DNA of 64,000 nt. It comes from Psychroserpens sp041224425 (GTDB lineage Bacteria > Bacteroidota > Bacteroidia > Flavobacteriales > Flavobacteriaceae). The notes beneath the pieces are model-generated. The model was given only the letters and a program-made list of their open reading frames with translations. It searched no databases and was not told the origin of the DNA. A program made the position numbers and the translations under genes. Position 1 is the stretch's first letter. Every line of letters begins with the position of its first letter. The stretch spans positions 186,001-250,000 of the forward strand of contig NZ_JBGFGL010000068.1 in assembly GCF_041224425.1 (NCBI RefSeq), read 5' to 3'. Shown in pieces: positions 36,010 through 45,028 of the stretch.

Positions 36010-37947
36010 ATGCAAAATCAAAAGCGAGTTGTCATCGATTATGTGTCTCCGCAAATCAATGGAGGCGAATTTCATATCAAACGCGTCGTCAACGAAATTA
36101 TAAACGTAGATGCTCATGTTTTAGTCGATGGTCATGATGTTATTGCAGCTTCAGTTTTATATAAACACGAAACATCTAAAACTTGGAAGGAAGTCAGAAT
36201 GCAACTTATTGTTAATGACGAGTGGAAGGCTTCTTTCACGGTTGGAAAACAAGGGTTTTATACTTATAAAGTTGAAGGTTGGGTTGATTATGCACTCAAT
36301 TGGCAGCATGGCATTGAACGTAAGATAGCTGATGGACAACATGTGAAATCAGAATTGCTCGAAGGTGTTCTGTATTTGAAACCTTTACTGAAAAAAGCTA
36401 ATGCGACTGAAAAAGCTTACTTAAAATCTTGTATGGAAGCTTTTGAAGATGATGCCCAATATGACAAAGCTATTGCTGAAGCAAAGAGCAAATCCTTACA
36501 TAATATCTTTGTGAAATATCCAGAAAAGCATCTAGCAAATACTTCCAAAGACCTTCAGGTCTATGTCGATAGGGAAAAGGCAAGGTTTAGTACTTGGTAT
36601 GAGTTTTTTCCACGATCGGCTTCAGAACAAGAAGGGCAACACGGAACATTTAAGGATTGTGAACGCTTATTGCCTAGAATTGCTGAAATGGGATTCGATA
36701 CTTTATATTTTCCTCCAATCCATCCTATTGGAGAAGTTAATCGCAAAGGAAAAAATAATACAACTGAGGCGTTAGAAGGAGATGTTGGTTCTGCTTGGGG
36801 AATTGGATCCAAAGCTGGAGGTCATAAAGATATACATCCGCAACTAGGAACCATTGATGATTTTAAAGCTTTAGTTAAAAAAGCAAAAAAGCAAGGAATT
36901 GAAATTGCTATGGACTATGCTTTGCAAGCTGCTCCAGATCATCCTTGGGTGAAATCGCATCCAGAATGGTTTAAATGGCGACCAGATGGAACAGTACAAT
37001 ACGCTGAAAATCCGCCAAAAAAATATCAGGACATTTTGCCTATTTATTGGGAAAGTAAAGACTATAAAAATCTTTGGAAGGAATGTCTTGACACCATGCT
37101 ATATTGGATCGATTGCGGAATCAATGTGTTTCGCGTAGATAATCCACATACCAAACCCTATTATTTTTGGAACTGGTTGATTTCCGAAGTAAAGAAAACC
37201 AATCCAGATGTTATTTTTCTAGCAGAAGCCTTTACAAAACCTAAAGTCATGCAGCAGTTAGCCAAACAAGGGTATACACAATCGTATACCTATTTTACTT
37301 GGAGGACTACAAAGCATGAACTTACAGAATATTTAACCGAACTCACTCAAACAGATCAGAGAGAGTATATGCAGCCAAATTTTTGGCCAAATACACCTGA
37401 TATCAATCCGTATCATCTTCAAGGCGCTAATGAAGCGATGCACTTATTGCGTTATGCACTTGCAGCGACCATGAGTTCAAGTATTGGCGTTTACGGACCA
37501 GTTTTCGAGCAAATGATTACTGAGGCGATTCCAGGAAAGGAAGAATACTACATGTCTGAAAAATTTCAAATCAAACATTATGATTGGTTTAAAGAAAACA
37601 AGCTAACCATGCTGATGTCTAAAATCAACCGCATTAGACATGAAAACAAAGCATTACAACAAACCAATAATATCAAGTTTTGCCATATTGAAAACGATAA
37701 TCTTATTGCATTCTATAAATGGAATCAAGACAAAACCAATGAATTATTGATCATTATCAGCTTAGATCCATATTATAAACAACAAGGAACCGTACAAGTT
37801 CCACTTCGAGATCTAGGTGTTCATGAAGGGCATCAATTAATGATGGCAGATTTGGTGACTGGCAGTAGTTATAATTGGTATCAAGAATGGAATTATGTGG
37901 AATTGCACCCAGCACTTCCTTTTCATATTTTTAAGATAAATAAGTAA
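36010..37947 (+). CDS. glgE: Alpha-1,4-glucan:maltose-1-phosphate maltosyltransferase GlgE
   Basis: A 645-residue GH13 enzyme that adds maltosyl units from maltose-1-phosphate to alpha-1,4-glucan. The N-terminal domain (about 1-100) is the beta-sandwich typical of GlgE (DUF3416). The barrel has the nucleophile D377 in NVFRVDNPHTKP and the acid/base E406 in LAEAFTKP. The length is close to known GlgE (about 675). It sits 128 bases after glgC and 1 base before the maltokinase gene, and fits the pathway with GlgM. Confidence 0.94.
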   Translation: MQNQKRVVIDYVSPQINGGEFHIKRVVNEIINVDAHVLVDGHDVIAASVLYKHETSKTWKEVRMQLIVNDEWKASFTVGKQGFYTYKVEGWVDYALNWQHGIERKIADGQHVKSELLEGVLYLKPLLKKANATEKAYLKSCMEAFEDDAQYDKAIAEAKSKSLHNIFVKYPEKHLANTSKDLQVYVDREKARFSTWYEFFPRSASEQEGQHGTFKDCERLLPRIAEMGFDTLYFPPIHPIGEVNRKGKNNTTEALEGDVGSAWGIGSKAGGHKDIHPQLGTIDDFKALVKKAKKQGIEIAMDYALQAAPDHPWVKSHPEWFKWRPDGTVQYAENPPKKYQDILPIYWESKDYKNLWKECLDTMLYWIDCGINVFRVDNPHTKPYYFWNWLISEVKKTNPDVIFLAEAFTKPKVMQQLAKQGYTQSYTYFTWRTTKHELTEYLTELTQTDQREYMQPNFWPNTPDINPYHLQGANEAMHLLRYALAATMSSSIGVYGPVFEQMITEAIPGKEEYYMSEKFQIKHYDWFKENKLTMLMSKINRIRHENKALQQTNNIKFCHIENDNLIAFYKWNQDKTNELLIIISLDPYYKQQGTVQVPLRDLGVHEGHQLMMADLVTGSSYNWYQEWNYVELHPALPFHIFKINK

Positions 37948-37948
37948 A

Positions 37949-39580
37949 ATGGCCAAGAAAGGAACGAAAAAATTGAGTTTACATCCACCTTACAATTTCA
38001 ATGAAACTTGGGAGGAATTGTTGGATAACAAGGATTTCGTTAAGGTTTTTTTGTCAGATGTATTAGAAGACTATATCAAGAAACAACGTTGGTATGGTGG
38101 AAAAGCAAGTACCTTAAAGTATATCGAATTAGCTGAATATTTTAGAATTCAGCAAAATGAGGAGGTCTATTATGGCTTAATCTTGGAGGTTAATTTTGAT
38201 GAAGCTTTTTATCAGCACTACTTTTTGCCAATCGCTTTTGTTTCCGATGAAAATTTTGCTCAAGAAAATCGCATATTGCCTATTAGCATTCAAAACCAAA
38301 ACGGATTTATTATTGATGCCATTCATTTGGAAGCATTCCGTAAAGTGGTTTTTGAGCGTATTTTGAATGCATTGCCTAAAGATAAAACTAAAGTACGTTA
38401 TCACAGAAGCGAACTGTTTAAAGGTTGCCAATATGAATCCTCTCGTTTTATGGGATTGGAGCAGAGTAACACGTCTATTGTGTACAATGAAAAATATGTT
38501 TTGAAATTTTTCAGACGTATCTATGCCGATCGAAATCCAGATTATGAAATGAGCCGCTTTCTTTCCGAAAAGAAAGAATTCAAGAATACGCCAGCCTACT
38601 TGGGAAGTGTTCAAATTAAAGATAGTGATGATCTTAACATTACCATTGCCTTAATGCAGGAAATGGTTGAAAATGAAGGCGATGCTTGGGAATATATGCT
38701 AAAGGAATTACACAAGGTCTTTTCGAATTTGGAATACAAGAATGTTAACATTAATAAACTTCCCAGAACGGAAGATTATGGTCGATTGAACATTACCGAT
38801 GTTCCTCCAGTTATTATTGATTGGGTTGGGTTAAATTTATTTTTGAAGGTACAAACGTTAGCTAAACGTACAGCCGAAATGCACATCGCTTTGGGAAGTG
38901 AATTTGAAGACAATTCATTTACACCACAGCGTTTTAATGGTGACTATACTGTTTGGTTGAAAAACAGGATGCTGTATCAATTTCAAAATCGATTAAATAC
39001 CATTGAAAATAATCTTAGCAAATTAGATGGTTTGGCTTTAGATTTGGCGCATGAGTTTTTAGAGCGTAAAAATGAAATCCGTAAGCGCTTTGTCAACTTT
39101 GATTGGACCAAATTGAAAAGTGAACGTATTCGCGTGCATGGCGATTATCACCTTGGACAAATATTGGTTAAGAATGATGATTTTTACATTCTTGATTTTG
39201 AAGGTGAGCCAGAAAGTACTATTCGAGACCGAAAAGTGAAACAACCACCATTGAAAGATGTGGCTGGACTTTTTAGATCCTTCCATTACGCCATTTATGC
39301 TACGATTTTTAATAATATAGACTTGTATAAACAGGAACAATCCCAATTGTTTGAAGCAGGAGAAATACTTTATCAATATTTCAAAGGGGTCTTTTTAGGT
39401 ACCTATATTATTGAAATCCAAAATGCAAATATCAACATTGGTTACCATCAAGAACGTATCTTTCTTTTAAAATATTCACTGCTGGAAAAAGCAGTTTATG
39501 AATTAGGTTACGAACTTAATTCGCGTCCGCGTTGGGCAGTCATCCCTTTAAAGGGAATCTCTAATATCATTAATAATTAA
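37949..39580 (+). CDS. mak: Maltokinase (Pep2/Mak)
   Basis: A 543-residue kinase that phosphorylates maltose to maltose-1-phosphate with ATP. The N-terminal cap region has KKQRWYGGKAS (about residues 31-41), and the kinase core has RIRVHGDYHLGQILVKN followed by ILDFEGEPE, the catalytic and metal-binding signatures of the Mak family. In many bacteria this protein is fused to, or next to, trehalose synthase (TreS); here it is free-standing and TreS is absent. It is 1 base from glgE and 2 from glgB, so one operon. Confidence 0.9.
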   Translation: MAKKGTKKLSLHPPYNFNETWEELLDNKDFVKVFLSDVLEDYIKKQRWYGGKASTLKYIELAEYFRIQQNEEVYYGLILEVNFDEAFYQHYFLPIAFVSDENFAQENRILPISIQNQNGFIIDAIHLEAFRKVVFERILNALPKDKTKVRYHRSELFKGCQYESSRFMGLEQSNTSIVYNEKYVLKFFRRIYADRNPDYEMSRFLSEKKEFKNTPAYLGSVQIKDSDDLNITIALMQEMVENEGDAWEYMLKELHKVFSNLEYKNVNINKLPRTEDYGRLNITDVPPVIIDWVGLNLFLKVQTLAKRTAEMHIALGSEFEDNSFTPQRFNGDYTVWLKNRMLYQFQNRLNTIENNLSKLDGLALDLAHEFLERKNEIRKRFVNFDWTKLKSERIRVHGDYHLGQILVKNDDFYILDFEGEPESTIRDRKVKQPPLKDVAGLFRSFHYAIYATIFNNIDLYKQEQSQLFEAGEILYQYFKGVFLGTYIIEIQNANINIGYHQERIFLLKYSLLEKAVYELGYELNSRPRWAVIPLKGISNIINN

Positions 39581-39582
39581 TT

Positions 39583-41490
39583 ATGGCAGAAGTAATTGCA
39601 CATAGCTTGTTTACAGAGTTTGATATCAATCTTTTTAAATCAGGCAAACACTATAAGTTGTATGAGAAATTTGGTTCCCATGTATTAACATTAGATGGTG
39701 TTGAAGGCACCTATTTTGCAGTTTGGGCTCCAAGTGCAAAACAAGTTTCTGTTGTAGGTGATTTCAATTTTTGGGTTGAAGGTACACATCAATTGAATGT
39801 AAGATGGGATTCCAGTGGAATTTGGGAAGGTTTCATTCCAGGAGCTGGAAAAGGCAGTAAATACAAGTATAAAATCCATAGTAACCATAGGGATATTAAA
39901 ACCGAAAAGGCAGATCCTTATGCAAGGCGATGCGAGCATCCTCCTCATACAGCTTCCATAGTTTGGGATGAACCTTATGAATGGAAGGATTCCAAATGGA
40001 TGAAATCAAGACAAAAGCACAACGCATTAGACGCACCTTTTTCAGTTTATGAAGTCCATTTAGGATCTTGGCGCAAAAAGATTGAGGAAAACCGTTATCT
40101 GTCCTATGTGGAACTGTCTGATGAATTGGTGAGCTATGTCAAGGAGATGAATTTTACGCATGTCGAGTTAATGCCAATTATGGAATATCCTTACGATCCA
40201 AGTTGGGGTTATCAATTGACTGGTTATTTCGCTCCAACCTCACGATTTGGTTATCCTGAAGAGTTTAAACTTTTGGTTGATAAACTACATCAAAATGGTA
40301 TTGGGATTATTTTGGATTGGGTACCGTCGCATTTTCCTGAAGATGCTCACGGACTCGGGTTTTTCGATGGATCGCATCTGTACGAACATCCAGATCCTAG
40401 AAAAGGCTATCACAACGATTGGAAAAGCTTGATTTTTAATTATGGTCGAAATGAGGTCAAATCCTTTTTGATAAGTAATGCCTTGTTTTGGCTTGATCAA
40501 TACCACGCAGATGGTTTGCGTGTTGATGCTGTTGCTTCAATGTTATTTTTGGATTATTCAAGGGAAGATGGTCAGTGGGAACCAAATATGTATGGTGGAA
40601 GGGAAAACCTGGAAGCCATTGCCTTTATGCGTGAACTGAATGAAGCCGTTTATTCAGCCTTTCCTGATGTGCAAACCATTGCTGAGGAATCTACAGCATT
40701 TCCAATGGTCTCTAAACCAACGTTTATGGGTGGATTGGGATTTGGTATGAAGTGGATGATGGGTTGGATGCATGACACCTTGCAATATTTTGCCAAAGAG
40801 CCTATCTATAGAAAACACCATCAAAACGATTTAACCTTCAGTATGACCTATGCCTTTACTGAAAACTTTATGTTGCCCTTAAGTCATGACGAGGTCGTTT
40901 ATGGAAAGAAATCGATTTTGGGTCGAATGCCAGGTGATGAATGGCAGCGTTTTGCCAACTTAAGAGTGCTTTATAGCTATATGTTTACACATCCTGGAAC
41001 GAATTTATTATTCCAAGGTGCAGAATTTGGTCAAAGTGAGGAATGGAACTTTCAAGAAAGTATAGATTGGCATTTATTGCAGTATGAGCCACATAAGGGA
41101 ATACAGGAACTTATTAAGGATTTGAACAAGTTGTATAAAAAAGAACCAGCATTATACCAAAAGCAATTTTCAGGAGAAGGTTTTGAATGGATCGATTACA
41201 ATGATGCAGAAAACTCAATGTTTGTGTATATCAGACATGGCGAAGACAAAAAGGATGATCTTATTGTGGTTTGCAACATGACGCCAGTTCCAAAAGATAC
41301 CTATAGACTTGGTTTGCCAAAAGCTGGAAAAATAAAGCAAGTTTTCAATAGTGATCTTAAAAAGTATTTTGGAACAGGGAAATATAAGAATACTACCATT
41401 TCTTCCGAAGAAAAACCATGGCAGTTTAGGGATTTTTCAGCAGTGGTCAAAGTTCCTCCTTTGGGAGTTATCATGTTTAAATTCGCATAG
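39583..41490 (+). CDS. glgB: 1,4-alpha-glucan branching enzyme
   Basis: A 635-residue GH13 branching enzyme that makes alpha-1,6 branches in glycogen. An N-terminal CBM48-type domain (about 25-115, YFAVWAPSAKQVSVVGDFN) leads to the barrel, with the nucleophile D315 (GLRVDAVASML), the acid E368 (TIAEESTAFP) and SHDEVVYGKKS. It ends in the C-terminal beta domain. Length is normal. It is the last gene of the glgE-mak-glgB run, which is translationally compact. Confidence 0.95.
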   Translation: MAEVIAHSLFTEFDINLFKSGKHYKLYEKFGSHVLTLDGVEGTYFAVWAPSAKQVSVVGDFNFWVEGTHQLNVRWDSSGIWEGFIPGAGKGSKYKYKIHSNHRDIKTEKADPYARRCEHPPHTASIVWDEPYEWKDSKWMKSRQKHNALDAPFSVYEVHLGSWRKKIEENRYLSYVELSDELVSYVKEMNFTHVELMPIMEYPYDPSWGYQLTGYFAPTSRFGYPEEFKLLVDKLHQNGIGIILDWVPSHFPEDAHGLGFFDGSHLYEHPDPRKGYHNDWKSLIFNYGRNEVKSFLISNALFWLDQYHADGLRVDAVASMLFLDYSREDGQWEPNMYGGRENLEAIAFMRELNEAVYSAFPDVQTIAEESTAFPMVSKPTFMGGLGFGMKWMMGWMHDTLQYFAKEPIYRKHHQNDLTFSMTYAFTENFMLPLSHDEVVYGKKSILGRMPGDEWQRFANLRVLYSYMFTHPGTNLLFQGAEFGQSEEWNFQESIDWHLLQYEPHKGIQELIKDLNKLYKKEPALYQKQFSGEGFEWIDYNDAENSMFVYIRHGEDKKDDLIVVCNMTPVPKDTYRLGLPKAGKIKQVFNSDLKKYFGTGKYKNTTISSEEKPWQFRDFSAVVKVPPLGVIMFKFA

Positions 41491-41530
41491 CAACTGTATC
41501 AATAAGGTCTAATCATCTTATTAGAATTGA

Positions 41531-41562
41531 GCGAAAACGTTATAGTTAATAAGTCCTTATAA
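41531..41562 (+). promoter_or_regulatory. Inverted repeat and shared word upstream of the GH31 gene
   Basis: An inverted repeat, TATAGTTAATAAG (41541-41553) and CTTATAATAACTATA after it, with a 2-base bulge, overlapped by the 12-base word AAACGTTATAGT (41535-41546) that also occurs upstream of glgE. This may be an operator region. Confidence 0.35.
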
Positions 41563-41633
41563 TAACTATAGCCCAATCTTTTTTTGCGTTTGTTTTTTGT
41601 GTTTTTTTACAGATGTTTTTCTAAAATCATCTT

Positions 41634-44042
41634 ATGATTATAAATACCGAATTAGAACAAAAAGGGAATCTGTTTCCTTCCAAAGTTATCGGCTTTAAAA
41701 AAGATGTCGATACCCTATATTTTTCAACCGATAATGATGTTATTCTTCAGCTTACAGTGTTAAGGGATAGTGTGCTTCGTTTCCGTTATACAACTACTGG
41801 AACTTTCGAAAATGATTTTTCTTATGCCATTACTAAATATGCGAGTACAGGATACAATCATTTATCCATAGAAGAAGAGGATACTTTTTATAAGATAACG
41901 ACTTCCAAACTGATTTGTCACATTTCTAAAGACGATTTAAAAGTATCATTATACGATGTCAAGGATAATGAATTGATTAGTCAAGATGAAGCTGGATTCC
42001 ATTGGGAAGAAAGCTATGAGTTTGGAGGTAATATTGTCAAAATGAGCAAGGTTTCACATGATGGGGAAAGCTACTATGGTTTAGGTGATAAGCCTAATCA
42101 CCTCAACATGAAAGGGCGTCGGTATCAAAATTGGGTAACCGATTCTTATGCCTACGGAAAAGATACCGATCCAATTTATAAGGCGATTCCATTTTATACA
42201 GGGCTTCATAATAAAAAAGCATATGGAGTTTTCTTTGATAATACATTCAGAAGTTTTTTTGATTTTTCCAACGAAAGGCGAAATGTTACCAGTTTTTGGG
42301 CAGATGGAGGTGAGATGAATTATTACTTTATCTATGGTCCTCAAATGGAAGATGTCATCGAAAGTTATACAGATCTTACAGGAAAACCACATCAATTACC
42401 ACCACTTTGGGCATTGGGCTACCATCAATGTAAATGGAGTTATTATCCAGAAAGTAAAGTAAAGGAAATCACGTCTACTTTCAGAAAACTAAAGATTCCT
42501 TGTGATGCTATTTATTTGGATATTGATTATATGGACGGATTTCGATGCTTCACATGGAACAAAGAATACTTTCCAGATCCAAAACGAATGGTCAAGGAAT
42601 TGGCTGATGATGGCTTTAAGACTGTTGCTATAATCGATCCTGGAATTAAAATAGACAAAGATTACTCTGTTTTTATGGAGGCACTTGAAAATGATTATTT
42701 CTGTAAGCGTGCCGATGGACCATATATGAAAGGAAAAGTATGGCCTGGTGAATGTTACTTTCCAGATTTTACAAATCCTGAAGTAAGAGATTGGTGGTCT
42801 GGATTGTTTAAGGAACTTATTGAAGAAATTGGTATTAAAGGGGTTTGGAACGATATGAATGAACCTGCAGTCATGGAAGTCCCTAACAAAACATTCCCTG
42901 ACGATGTACGACATGATTATGATGGCAATCATTGTAGTCATAGAAAAGCTCATAACATCTATGGAATGCAAATGGCAAGAGCGACGTATCAAGGACTAAA
43001 AAAATACGCGTATCCAAAACGTCCATTTGTCATAACTAGAGCTGCTTATTCAGGAACACAACGTTATACGTCAACTTGGACTGGTGATAATGTGGCTACT
43101 TGGGAACATTTATGGATTGCCAACGTGCAAGCGCAGCGCATGGCTATGTCTGGTTTTAGTTTTGCCGGAAGTGATATTGGAGGTTTTGCTGAACAACCTC
43201 AAGGCGAATTATTCACAAGATGGATCCAACTTGGTGTGTTTCATCCGTTTTGTAGAGTACACTCCTCAGGAGATCATGGCGATCAGGAACCTTGGGCATT
43301 TGATGAAGACGTAACAGATATTGTTAGAAAGTTTATTGAACTACGCTATCAATTGCTACCATATTTATACACAGCGTTTTGGCATCATATTGATCACGGA
43401 AAACCAATTTTGAAATCTTTGGTGCTTTACGATCAAGAAGATGTGCAGACACATTATAGAACCGATGAGTTTGTGTTTGGAGATAATATTTTGGTTTGCC
43501 CAATTCTTGAACCTAATGCCAGAGGACGACGTATGTATATTCCTCGTGGAAATTGGTATGATTACTGGAACAAAGCACTTATTAAAGGTGGAAAAGAAAT
43601 TTGGGTAGATGCTGATATTGACAGCATGCCAATTTTTGTGGAAGAAGGTGCCATAATTCCAAAATATCCAATTCAACAATATGTAGACGAATTAGATATT
43701 GAGGAAGTGACTTTGGATGTATATTATAAAGACGGAAGAAAAGACTCTACACTTTTTGATGATGCCGAAGATGGCTATGATTATACAAAAGGGCGTTATA
43801 GTTTGCGAACCTTCAAGTTGAGAGGTAAAGAAAATAATGAGTTGATCATCCAACAGCACAAAGAAGGTAAATATACCACCAAGTACACTACCTTTAAGTT
43901 GAATATTTACGGACTGCCATTTGATATCACTGAAATTCAAATCGATAATGAAGTAATTGACCTTAACAGAATGACTACTAATGGTTATTCCAGCATCGTT
44001 GTTGATAAAGACTTTTCAGAGTTGCATATTATTGGTAAATAA
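41634..44042 (+). CDS. GH31 alpha-glucosidase
   Basis: An 802-residue retaining glycosidase of GH31. The catalytic nucleophile is D~407 in VWNDMNEP and the acid/base D~485 in WTGDNVATWEHL. An N-terminal beta-sandwich and C-terminal beta domains flank the barrel; no signal peptide is visible, so it likely acts in the cytoplasm. It probably releases glucose from maltose or short alpha-glucans. It follows the glgE-mak-glgB operon after 143 bases and may supply or recycle maltose or glucose for it. The exact substrate is not shown by the sequence. Confidence 0.88.
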   Translation: MIINTELEQKGNLFPSKVIGFKKDVDTLYFSTDNDVILQLTVLRDSVLRFRYTTTGTFENDFSYAITKYASTGYNHLSIEEEDTFYKITTSKLICHISKDDLKVSLYDVKDNELISQDEAGFHWEESYEFGGNIVKMSKVSHDGESYYGLGDKPNHLNMKGRRYQNWVTDSYAYGKDTDPIYKAIPFYTGLHNKKAYGVFFDNTFRSFFDFSNERRNVTSFWADGGEMNYYFIYGPQMEDVIESYTDLTGKPHQLPPLWALGYHQCKWSYYPESKVKEITSTFRKLKIPCDAIYLDIDYMDGFRCFTWNKEYFPDPKRMVKELADDGFKTVAIIDPGIKIDKDYSVFMEALENDYFCKRADGPYMKGKVWPGECYFPDFTNPEVRDWWSGLFKELIEEIGIKGVWNDMNEPAVMEVPNKTFPDDVRHDYDGNHCSHRKAHNIYGMQMARATYQGLKKYAYPKRPFVITRAAYSGTQRYTSTWTGDNVATWEHLWIANVQAQRMAMSGFSFAGSDIGGFAEQPQGELFTRWIQLGVFHPFCRVHSSGDHGDQEPWAFDEDVTDIVRKFIELRYQLLPYLYTAFWHHIDHGKPILKSLVLYDQEDVQTHYRTDEFVFGDNILVCPILEPNARGRRMYIPRGNWYDYWNKALIKGGKEIWVDADIDSMPIFVEEGAIIPKYPIQQYVDELDIEEVTLDVYYKDGRKDSTLFDDAEDGYDYTKGRYSLRTFKLRGKENNELIIQQHKEGKYTTKYTTFKLNIYGLPFDITEIQIDNEVIDLNRMTTNGYSSIVVDKDFSELHIIGK

Positions 44043-44138
44043 ATAGTGTTTTGAATTTGTGACCAATTAATTAGTGTTTGTGTCAAATAATGCGGAACGA
44101 TTTTTGTAAATTTATAATATCATATAAAAACAATTCTT

Positions 44139-44969
44139 ATGAAATTTAAGAACACTATTGTAGCTTGTGGGACTTTGCTTTTATTCTTATCCTGCGCTAC
44201 TAATCCATTTACAGGGAATAAAACCTTGGCGTTTGTTTCCAATGACCAATTATTTCCTTCAGCATTTGCTCAATACGATCAGTTTTTGTCTGAAAACAAA
44301 GTTGTTACTGGTACTTCTGATTCAGAAATGATAAAACGTGTTGGTCAGCGTATTGCAGTTGCTGCTGAACGTTGGCTGAATGCTAATGGACATCAAGGGT
44401 ATTTAGACGATTATAAATGGGAATATAACCTAGTAGATGACAAGACTGTTAACGCTTGGTGTATGCCTGGAGGAAAAATTGTATTCTATACAGGAATACT
44501 TCCAATAGCGCAAAATGAAACAGGTATTGCTGCCATCATGGGACATGAAGTGGCACATGCTTTAGCAAATCACGGACAACAACGTATGAGTGCTGCATAC
44601 ATTCAACAAGGTTTGGCTGTTGCTGGAAATATAGCTATCAAAGATGAGCAAACACGTGGTATTTTTAACCAGTCTTATGGCATTGGTTCCAATGTGTTAG
44701 GTATGTTACCATTTAGTAGAAGTCATGAATCACAGGCTGATGAAATTGGATTGACATTGATGGCTGTTGCTGGTTACAATCCTGATGAGGCTGCTGAACT
44801 CTGGAAACGAATGAAAGCTAATAGTGGAGGAGAAGCACCACCAGAGTTTTTAAGCACACACCCTTCTAATGATACACGTATTGAAAATTTACAGGGATGG
44901 GCACCAAAAGCTAAAGCTGAAGCTAAAAAATTTGGTATTACGTCGTTTAGACCTCTAGGTGAATTTTAA
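44139..44969 (+). CDS. M48 family metallopeptidase lipoprotein
   Basis: A 276-residue exported protease of the M48 group. A signal with FLSC gives lipidation at Cys19. The zinc motif HEVAHALANHGQ (about residues 136-147) is followed by the third ligand in SHESQADEIGL. It resembles periplasmic quality-control proteases such as BepA and LoiP, without the TPR domain. Its role in outer-membrane protein turnover is an inference. A terminator follows it directly. Confidence 0.9.
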   Translation: MKFKNTIVACGTLLLFLSCATNPFTGNKTLAFVSNDQLFPSAFAQYDQFLSENKVVTGTSDSEMIKRVGQRIAVAAERWLNANGHQGYLDDYKWEYNLVDDKTVNAWCMPGGKIVFYTGILPIAQNETGIAAIMGHEVAHALANHGQQRMSAAYIQQGLAVAGNIAIKDEQTRGIFNQSYGIGSNVLGMLPFSRSHESQADEIGLTLMAVAGYNPDEAAELWKRMKANSGGEAPPEFLSTHPSNDTRIENLQGWAPKAKAEAKKFGITSFRPLGEF

Positions 44970-44999
44970 TATTCAGTTTACAAAAAAAATGTATTTTAG

Positions 45000-45028
45000 A
45001 AGCTGCTTACTTAAAAGCAGCTTTTTTT
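45000..45028 (+). terminator. Terminator after M48 gene, abutting the next start codon
   Basis: Stem AAGCTGCTT (45000-45008), loop of 6, AAGCAGCTT (45015-45023), with a T run ending at 45028. The ATG of the MFS gene is the next base, so the hairpin lies in that gene's upstream region. Confidence 0.78.

Noticed and set aside
37949..39580. Fusion of trehalose synthase and maltokinase
   Set aside because: The protein has only the cap and kinase regions; no GH13 motifs of TreS are present.
42081..42992. Minus-strand frames of over 100 residues inside the GH31 gene
   Set aside because: They lie fully within a well-supported gene and have no protein features; they are shadows.
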